NCBI GenBank assembly: GCA_002387205.1
Contig: DGLA01000008.1
Coordinates: forward strand, 1 to 64,000
Length of the DNA: 64,000 nt
Source of the DNA: Stutzerimonas stutzeri
GTDB taxonomy: Bacteria > Pseudomonadota > Gammaproteobacteria > Pseudomonadales > Pseudomonadaceae
Direction of reading: 5' to 3'
This document shows, piece after piece, positions 58,481 through 64,000 of this stretch (the stretch's first letter is position 1; each line of letters starts with the position of its first letter). The notes below the pieces were generated by a model. It had not been told where the DNA came from, made no database searches, and saw only the letters and a list, made by a program, of their open reading frames with translations. The position numbers were made by a program, and so were the translations under genes.

Positions 58481-60199
58481 ATGCCAGCACCTATCGAAGT
58501 TACCGAAGCGTCCATTGCCGAATTGCGCGAGGCGCTCGAGTCCCGCCGGGTTACTGCGGTTGAGCTTGTTCAAGCCTATCTCGCACGGATCGAAGCTTAT
58601 GACGGACCCGATACCCCCACCGCACTCAACGCCGTGGTGGTAAGAAATCCGGATGCACTGAAGGAAGCAAGGGCTTCCGATGACCGCCGTGCTCGGGGAG
58701 AAACCCTGGGGCCGCTCGATGGCATTCCTTATACCGCCAAGGACAGCTATCTGGTCAAGGGCCTCACCGCGGCGTCCGGCAGCCCTGCCTTCGCCAACCT
58801 GATGGCCTGCCGCGATGCCTTCACGATCGAGCGGCTTCGCGGTGCCGGAGCGATCTGTCTGGGCAAGACCAACATGCCGCCGATGGCCAACGGCGGCATG
58901 CAGCGCGGCGTGTACGGTCGCGCCGAAAGTCCTTACAACGGCGCCTATCTGCCAGCTCCCTTTGCCTCCGGCTCGTCCAATGGAGCGGGTACGGCAACCG
59001 CGGCCAGCTTTGCAGCGTTCGGCCTGGCCGAAGAAACCTGGTCGAGTGGGCGAGGGCCTGCATCGAACAGCGGCCTGTGTGCCTATACCCCTTCGCGAGG
59101 AGTGATCTCGGTTCGTGGAAACTGGCCGCTGACGCCGACCATGGATGTGGTCGTGCCCTTTGCCAGAACCATGACGGACCTGCTCGAGGTGCTGGATGTA
59201 ATTGTCGCGGAGGATCCAGACACCCGCGGCGATCTGTGGCGCATGCAGCCTTGGGTGCCTCTGCCGAGTGTCGCCTCGGTTCGCCCGCCGTCTTACCTGG
59301 ACCTGGCCGCAAAGGCCGACGCGCTCGCCGGTAGACGGTTCGGCGTGCCTCGGATGTACATCAACGCCGACCCCGCAGCAGGTACGAGTGCCGAGCCTGG
59401 CATCGGCGGGCCGACGGGCCAGCGCATCCATACACGGCCATCGGTCATCTCGCTTTGGAAACAGGCTCGCCAGACGCTGGAGGCCGCGGGGGCCGAGGTG
59501 GTCGAGGTCGATTTTCCGCTCGTTTCCAACTGCGAAGGCGATCGTCCCGGCGCGCCTACCGTGTTCAATCGCGGCCTTGTATCGAAGGAGTTTCTGCACC
59601 ATGAGCTGTGGGATTTGACGGCCTGGGCATTCGACGATTTTCTTCAGGCCAATGGCGACCCCGCCCTGAATCGACTGGTCGACGTGGACGGCCCTCAGAT
59701 CTTTCCTCATGACCCCGGGACCCTACCCAACAGGGAGGGCGATCTCGCTGCAGGGATGGATGAATATGTGCGCATGGCCGAGCGAGGGATCACGCCGTGG
59801 GACAGGATCGAAACACTACCGGACGGGCTGCGCGGCCTTGAGCAGACACGTCGAATCGATCTCGAGCAGTGGATGGATCGCCTGGGGCTCGACGCAGTGA
59901 TCTTTCCGACGGTAGCCGATGTTGCGCCGGCAGATGCTGACGTCAATCCAGCCTCGGCGGATATCGCCTGGAGCAACGGCGTCTGGGTCGCCAACGGCAA
60001 CCTAGCAATCCGGCATCTCGGCGTGCCGACGGTGACTGTCCCAATGGGCATCATGGCGGACATCGGCATGCCGGTAGGGCTGACATTCGCTGGACGAGCC
60101 TATGACGATTCATCGTTGCTGCGTTTGGCGGCGGCTTACGAGTCCACTGGCAGCAAGAGAAGCGTGCCTCCACGGACGCCTCCTTTGGGGCAGGTCTGA
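58481..60199 (+). CDS. Amidase (amidase signature family)
   Basis: The 572-residue Ser-Ser-Lys amidase has catalytic Lys in IPYTAKDSYLV, cis-Ser in FASGSSNGAGTATAA and nucleophile-region Ser in EETWSSGRGPASNSGLCAYT. The usual GGSSGGS loop appears as ASGSSNGAG. The substrate is unknown; this subgroup differs from GatA. The ATG at 58481 follows CGAGGGCCAG, and MPAPIEVTEASIAELREAL is a normal family start. It stands alone. Confidence 0.9.
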   Translation: MPAPIEVTEASIAELREALESRRVTAVELVQAYLARIEAYDGPDTPTALNAVVVRNPDALKEARASDDRRARGETLGPLDGIPYTAKDSYLVKGLTAASGSPAFANLMACRDAFTIERLRGAGAICLGKTNMPPMANGGMQRGVYGRAESPYNGAYLPAPFASGSSNGAGTATAASFAAFGLAEETWSSGRGPASNSGLCAYTPSRGVISVRGNWPLTPTMDVVVPFARTMTDLLEVLDVIVAEDPDTRGDLWRMQPWVPLPSVASVRPPSYLDLAAKADALAGRRFGVPRMYINADPAAGTSAEPGIGGPTGQRIHTRPSVISLWKQARQTLEAAGAEVVEVDFPLVSNCEGDRPGAPTVFNRGLVSKEFLHHELWDLTAWAFDDFLQANGDPALNRLVDVDGPQIFPHDPGTLPNREGDLAAGMDEYVRMAERGITPWDRIETLPDGLRGLEQTRRIDLEQWMDRLGLDAVIFPTVADVAPADADVNPASADIAWSNGVWVANGNLAIRHLGVPTVTVPMGIMADIGMPVGLTFAGRAYDDSSLLRLAAAYESTGSKRSVPPRTPPLGQV

Positions 60200-60324
60200 G
60201 AGCCTCACTCGGGCCCACCGAATGATAGGCATGGTTATGGCGCCAGGCCCGGGCTTGCGCTGCCAGCAGCAAGGCCGCTCCTGATTTAATCAGGGAACGC
60301 CCTAGGCGATTGGTCCGTAGGCGC

Positions 60325-60474
60325 ATGTATATCGTTGAAAACGGGCAGTTGAGAAGCCGAGCCCTCTCGCGATCTTATAAGCAATCCGGCGGTCTCGATC
60401 TGCAGAAGCTCTGCATCGAGGCTGGTCTCCTCAGAAATGGCGAGCTGCGTACGGCTCCAGAGGCGAGCGTATGA
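60325..60474 (+). CDS. Possible 49-residue small protein upstream of map
   Basis: The frame ends six bases before the map ATG. The sequence (SRALSRSYKQSGGLDLQKLC in the middle) has no clear domain. In some proteobacteria a ParD-like small gene precedes this type of map; this one does not show a convincing match. It might be a remnant or chance. Confidence 0.25.
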   Translation: MYIVENGQLRSRALSRSYKQSGGLDLQKLCIEAGLLRNGELRTAPEASV

Positions 60475-60480
60475 AAATCA

Positions 60481-61284
60481 ATGTCGCCCATTCATAGCCC
60501 AGAACAAATCGCCATGTCTCGTGCCGCTGGAGCGCTGGCTGCCGAGGTGCTGGCCATGATCGTTCCGCATGTCAAGGCAGGCGTTACTACGGATCATCTC
60601 GACAAGCTATGTCACGACTATATCGTCGATGTGTTGAAAGCCACTCCGGCCAACATCGGTTATCACGGTTACCAGAAGACGCTGTGCACGTCGGTCAATC
60701 AAGTCGTCTGCCACGGCATCCCATCGTCTACGGTGCTGAAGGATGGCGATATCGTGAATATCGATGTGGCGGTGATCAAGGATGGTTGGTACGGCGACAC
60801 CAGCCGGATGTACTTCGTTGGCGAGCCCAGCCGAAAGGCACGCCATCTGGTCGAAACTACCTATGAAGCCATGTGGGCCGGCATTCGGGCTGTGCGTCCT
60901 GGCGCTACGCTGGGTGACATCGGCCATGCGATCCAGACACTTGCCGAAGGTGCCGGACTAAGTGTGGTACGCGAATATTGCGGGCATGGTATCGGCAAGG
61001 TCTATCACGACCAGCCGAACATCCTTCACTTCGGCTCACCCGGCCAGGGCTTGAAATTGGAGACGGGTATGATCTTCACGATCGAACCGATGCTGAACGC
61101 GGGCAAGCGTGCCGTGAAAACGCTGTCTGACGGTTGGACAGTCGTCACCAAGGACCAGTCGATATCCGCGCAATGGGAGCACATGGTTGCAGTTACCGAT
61201 GACGGATTCGAGGTGCTTACGGTCTGGCCTGAACACCGCGACGATTCACACGGAGCTCATCGTTCGCACACAGCTACCGCTTAG
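60481..61284 (+). CDS. map: Type I methionine aminopeptidase
   Basis: The 267-residue M24 metallopeptidase has all five metal ligands in the usual order: VNIDVAVIKDGWYGDTSRMY (two Asp), EYCGHGIGKVYHD (His), IFTIEPMLN (Glu) and QWEHMVAVTD (Glu). YHGYQKTLCTSVNQVVCHG is the signature N-terminal part. It removes N-terminal Met. Pseudomonads usually carry the housekeeping map beside rpsB; this stand-alone copy with a short His-rich tail (HRDDSHGAHRSHTATA) is probably a paralogue. Confidence 0.93.
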   Translation: MSPIHSPEQIAMSRAAGALAAEVLAMIVPHVKAGVTTDHLDKLCHDYIVDVLKATPANIGYHGYQKTLCTSVNQVVCHGIPSSTVLKDGDIVNIDVAVIKDGWYGDTSRMYFVGEPSRKARHLVETTYEAMWAGIRAVRPGATLGDIGHAIQTLAEGAGLSVVREYCGHGIGKVYHDQPNILHFGSPGQGLKLETGMIFTIEPMLNAGKRAVKTLSDGWTVVTKDQSISAQWEHMVAVTDDGFEVLTVWPEHRDDSHGAHRSHTATA

Positions 61285-61638
61285 CCAGCAGTGTTGTCCA
61301 ATCGAAACTGTCCGACGGTACAGGTTGCGAGCCATTCCAGCTTTCCTCGAATCGCATCGAAGCGGAGCTTCGAGGGAAATTCCGAAGAACCAGAAACGAC
61401 CTCAGAGGCGGGCTAAGCCGCCAGGAGCAGCTTGTCAGGGATTGCTTTGTTCATGTCTCTACCTCGTTCTTTTTGTTCGATGCTGGTCAGTCCAAGCGCA
61501 AGGCGCTGGGAAATGGTTAAGAAGGCACCGTTTTTCTTATACGGCCAGATGCCAGACGGAATGGACCTGGACCAGGCCGCAAGCAGCCTGGTCCGGACGG
61601 GGGTCGTTCTGACGAGCGCCAAGGTGGCGAATAAGACG
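61285..61638. other. Non-coding gap between map and the SDR gene
   Basis: About 350 bases with no convincing gene. A 13-codon - strand frame with a good RBS at 61413-61454 is too short to trust. No clear terminator is seen. Confidence 0.5.
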
Positions 61639-62655
61639 CTAGGGCTGCCCGTTACCACCGGTTGCGCCGTAGACCTGGCCGGTCACGTAGCTGGAGGCCG
61701 TTGAGGCGAGCAGCACGTACACCGGTGCGAGCTCTACAGGCTGGCCAGGGCGACCGATCGGTGTGGTGCTACCAAAGCTTTTGAGGTTCTCCATGGTCTG
61801 CCCGCCGCTGACCTGCAAGGGCGTCCAGAACGGGCCAGGGGCGACGGCATTGACACGAATGCCCTTGTCGATCATCTGCTTGGCCAGGCCTTTGCTGAAA
61901 TTGACGATGGCGGCTTTGGTCATCGAATAATCGAGCAGGTTGGCGGGTGGGTCATAGGTTGTGACTGACGAGGTATTGATGATCGAGGCCCCGGCGGGCA
62001 AATGCGGAATGGCCGCCTTGGTGATCCAGAACATTGCGTAGAGGTTGGTCTTGAGCGTCCAGTCGAACTCGTCGGTGGTGATGTCCAGGATCGATTGTTC
62101 ACTGTTCTGCCGCGCAGCGTTATTTACCAGAATATCCAGCCCGCCGAGCTGCTCGACAGCCTGTTCCACCATCTTCTTGCAGAAGGCCTCGTCCCGGATA
62201 TCGCCCGGTAACGCGACAGCCTTGCGCCCGGCTTCGCGGATCAATCGAACGACATCCTGGGCATCGGGCTCTTCGTCAGGAAGATAGCCAATGGCGACAT
62301 CCGCTCCCTCACGGGCAAAGGCGATCGCTGCCGCGCGACCGATGCCGGAGTCTCCTCCGGAGATCAGTGCCTTGCGACCAGCCAACTGGTTGCTGCCCTG
62401 GTAACTGGTCTCGCCGTGGTCGGGTTTGGGCTCCATCTTTCCGGCCAGCCCCGGCCATGGCTGTGACTGTTCCGGAAAAGGCGGTTGCGGATAGATTTTT
62501 TTGGGTGAACGCAGTGGGTCGGGTTGTGGCTGTTTCGAGGCGGAACCAGAATCGGCTGTCTGGCCAAGGGCCGACGCCGCCGCCCCGACGGCTACCGTGG
62601 CGGCAGCGCCCTGGATCAATCGACGGCGTGAGAGTGAATGGTCATCGGAGTGCAT
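61639..62655 (-). CDS. Tat-exported SDR oxidoreductase (YghA-like)
   Basis: The 338-residue protein starts with a twin-arginine signal (SLSRRRLIQGAAATVAVGAAASAL, the SRRRLIQG part being the motif), then a Pro-rich spacer. The SDR domain follows from about 90: ALISGGDSGIGRAAAIAFAREG (cofactor loop), DILVNNAARQ, the catalytic Ser in SIINTSSVTTYD and Tyr/Lys in DYSMTKAAIVNFSKG. The N-terminal part resembles E. coli YghA, a general stress oxidoreductase. An NAD(P)-dependent SDR outside the cytoplasm is unusual, because it must be folded with cofactor before export. Confidence 0.9.
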   Translation of the reverse strand: MHSDDHSLSRRRLIQGAAATVAVGAAASALGQTADSGSASKQPQPDPLRSPKKIYPQPPFPEQSQPWPGLAGKMEPKPDHGETSYQGSNQLAGRKALISGGDSGIGRAAAIAFAREGADVAIGYLPDEEPDAQDVVRLIREAGRKAVALPGDIRDEAFCKKMVEQAVEQLGGLDILVNNAARQNSEQSILDITTDEFDWTLKTNLYAMFWITKAAIPHLPAGASIINTSSVTTYDPPANLLDYSMTKAAIVNFSKGLAKQMIDKGIRVNAVAPGPFWTPLQVSGGQTMENLKSFGSTTPIGRPGQPVELAPVYVLLASTASSYVTGQVYGATGGNGQP

Positions 62656-62850
62656 GGCTGTTCCTTCGAGCAGCGCTGCATCGAGCGTTCCTTTGCCGGA
62701 TGGCGCAAGGGCAAGGCCCAGCCATGCCGTTGGCCAGGCTTAACGTGAGTACTCAGAGTAGATGTACGTCAACGGGGCCCGTTCCCTGTCGCAGATAATC
62801 GGTATCAGCCCTGTGGTCGGAGCGTCGCGCCTGGCCGATCGAGTTCCTGA

Positions 62851-63180
62851 TCAAGGCCAGGTAATGACACTCACTGCACCCAAGAGGCTGAGCATGCCTG
62901 CCACTGGAAAAAGCGCTCGTTCACGCCAGGAGAGCACGAGCCCTACGGCGATCCCGGCGAACATGAGCTGTGCGAGGCCCACAACCAAACCGATCGAAGT
63001 GCCCAGCGCAAAGATGTCCAGCGCGAGAGCCGCCATCAACAGACCCGTAGCGAGAAGGCGCAGCCCTCGTTGTCGTGAACGCTGTAGTTCTGATGAAAAC
63101 AGCTGGCGATGATGGCGAGGCATCGCCAGGCAGAGAGCCAGCATGCTCAGGTAACTGAGCGCAAATGTCAGAACACTCAT
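62851..63180 (-). CDS. DUF3325 membrane protein
   Basis: The 109-residue protein has three membrane helices and a basic loop (MPRHHRQLFSSELQRSRQRGLRLL) and matches DUF3325. The ATG at 63180 overlaps the PepSY-TM stop by four bases (ATGA). DUF3325 genes sit with PepSY-TM proteins and TonB-dependent siderophore receptors, suggesting a role in iron-siderophore handling. Confidence 0.85.
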   Translation of the reverse strand: MSVLTFALSYLSMLALCLAMPRHHRQLFSSELQRSRQRGLRLLATGLLMAALALDIFALGTSIGLVVGLAQLMFAGIAVGLVLSWRERALFPVAGMLSLLGAVSVITWP

Positions 63181-64000
63181 CGGGCGAGCTCCTGACGTTG
63201 TTTTACCGATCCTGCCGACCGCGCAGACACCCGTTTCTGCTGCGGGCTGCGCAGGCCGAGCCAGGCGCACACAACCCCTATTGCCAGTAAGGTGATATCC
63301 ATAGCGGCAAGCGCGCCATCGCCTTGAGCGAGGCTGGCCACCAGGTGCGCCTCTGTTGTGATCGCGTTCAGCAGAGGCAGGCCGAGCGCAAGCAAGGCCA
63401 ACGAAACCAGCATCTGGCGCTTAAGCTGGACCGGGTGATTTCGGCGTAGAACGGCGAAGCCGGTCACTGCCAACCAGCCCAGGGCAAAGCTCCATGCCTC
63501 TGCGGAAGCTCTTGCATCCATTGAGTCAGGCAGCAACCTGTTCGCCCATAGCAGCATGAGCGAGGCAACCGGCATCCCATAGAACACCGCACCGTTCAGG
63601 GCACGAACGATCTGCAGCCCCTTGGTCTGCCGAGCCTCCCGCTTACGCAGCCAGACGGATGTGCCCGCGACCAGCATGGCGCAACCGGCCAAGCCGAGAA
63701 GGGCATACAGCACCCTGACGACGTGCCCGCCAAACTGCGCCATATGCAGCCCGACCAACCACATGTAGGCCCGGTAGCCGGTCGGGGCCACCTGTTGGTG
63801 GAGCATTTCGCCGGTCGTTGCATCGTAGTTCAAGGCATCCTGTGGCGATCCGATGCGTGAGGTATCCAGGCGACGAATGCTGACGACTGCCGAGGCATCC
63901 CCAGGATGCTCGACAATGATCCAGCCGGGGCTGGCACCGTCCCATCGCTGCCGCGCATCGGTAATGAGGCCGTCGAGTTTGATCAGCTCACCCGAGGGCT
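63177..64000 (-). CDS. PepSY-associated TM helix protein, N-terminal part outside window
   Basis: The C-terminal 274 residues of the protein are visible; the frame runs off the right edge. It has PSGELIKLDGLITDARQRWDG and further membrane segments in the C-terminal half (YMWLVGLHMAQFGGHVVRVLYALLGLAGCAML). The PepSY_TM family (PiuB-like) transfers electrons or reduces ferric siderophores at the inner membrane. The pair with DUF3325 is typical of siderophore uptake operons, whose other genes should lie to the right. Confidence 0.85.
   Translation of the reverse strand, partial: PSGELIKLDGLITDARQRWDGASPGWIIVEHPGDASAVVSIRRLDTSRIGSPQDALNYDATTGEMLHQQVAPTGYRAYMWLVGLHMAQFGGHVVRVLYALLGLAGCAMLVAGTSVWLRKREARQTKGLQIVRALNGAVFYGMPVASLMLLWANRLLPDSMDARASAEAWSFALGWLAVTGFAVLRRNHPVQLKRQMLVSLALLALGLPLLNAITTEAHLVASLAQGDGALAAMDITLLAIGVVCAWLGLRSPQQKRVSARSAGSVKQRQELAR

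Noticed and set aside
58418..59710. A 430-codon - strand frame inside the amidase gene
   Set aside because: Antisense to a clear amidase with all catalytic motifs; shows only Arg/Gly/His-rich composition.
61413..61454. A 13-codon frame with a good GAGGTAG-type RBS
   Set aside because: Too short to separate from chance; could be the start of a truncated gene but nothing downstream supports it.

Overview
The window is chromosomal DNA from a gammaproteobacterium of the family Pseudomonadaceae. Gene content and order (fleN-fliA-cheYZAB-motCD-parCP-cheW, then ccmABCDEFGHI; earP/efp with Arg32; htpX-alaA-msrB-gpx; mlaA-pilZ-rssB-rssC-tal-dusA) and the protein sequences are typical of Pseudomonas, most likely the stutzeri group (Stutzerimonas). 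That placement is inferred from recognition, not from a search. Coding density is high. I see no insertion sequence, prophage, integron or CRISPR array.

Region 1 (1-10.7 kb, + strand) is the end of the large flagellar/chemotaxis operon: the flagellar-number ATPase FleN (5' end outside the window), sigma-28 FliA, CheY, CheZ, a CheA with a triple repeat in its linker, CheB, the second stator MotCD, the polar-positioning pair ParC/ParP, CheW and a DUF2802 protein. After a small exported rhodanese, two flagellar-type genes face the other way (11.2-13.1 kb): a FliK-like protein and a stand-alone FlhB C-terminal fragment.

Region 2 (13.2-20.3 kb) is a complete System I cytochrome c maturation operon (ccmABCDEFGHI), largely stop/start overlapped, followed by a small lipoprotein. 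Directly after it come a fliT-like gene and the flagellar master regulators fleQ, fleS and fleR (20.9-25.8 kb). A good sigma-54 promoter precedes fleS. The block is followed by tpm rather than by fliEFG, which is an unusual neighbourhood.

Region 3 (25.8-34.1 kb) holds housekeeping and stress genes (tpm, a DUF2959 lipoprotein, htpX, alaA, msrB, a glutathione peroxidase, a DUF815 ATPase, a GST), two unrecognised genes, and a tRNA-Glu/tRNA-Gly pair with clear promoter and terminator.

Region 4 (34.3-38.2 kb, all - strand) is the most interesting accessory locus. An ETHE1/Blh-like metallo-beta-lactamase-fold protein, a SulP anion transporter with STAS domain, a single-domain rhodanese and a CsoR/FrmR-family repressor with a non-canonical cysteine arrangement lie together. 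A G-tract inverted repeat precedes the first gene. Together they suggest a sulfide/persulfide-responsive module. A ZIP metal transporter and a renalase-like flavoprotein follow.

Region 5 (40.8-64 kb) contains the SRP 4.5S RNA, earP and efp, a DASS carboxylate transporter, class II DAHP synthase, a spermidine-synthase-like protein, a YadGH-type ABC exporter, queF, a DUF4404 protein, mlaA (without lipobox), a PilZ protein, rssB/rssC, transaldolase and dusA. These are followed by an OsmC-YcaO fusion, an amidase behind a palindromic candidate operator, a methionine aminopeptidase, a Tat-exported SDR, and a DUF3325/PepSY pair of the siderophore-associated kind that runs off the right edge.
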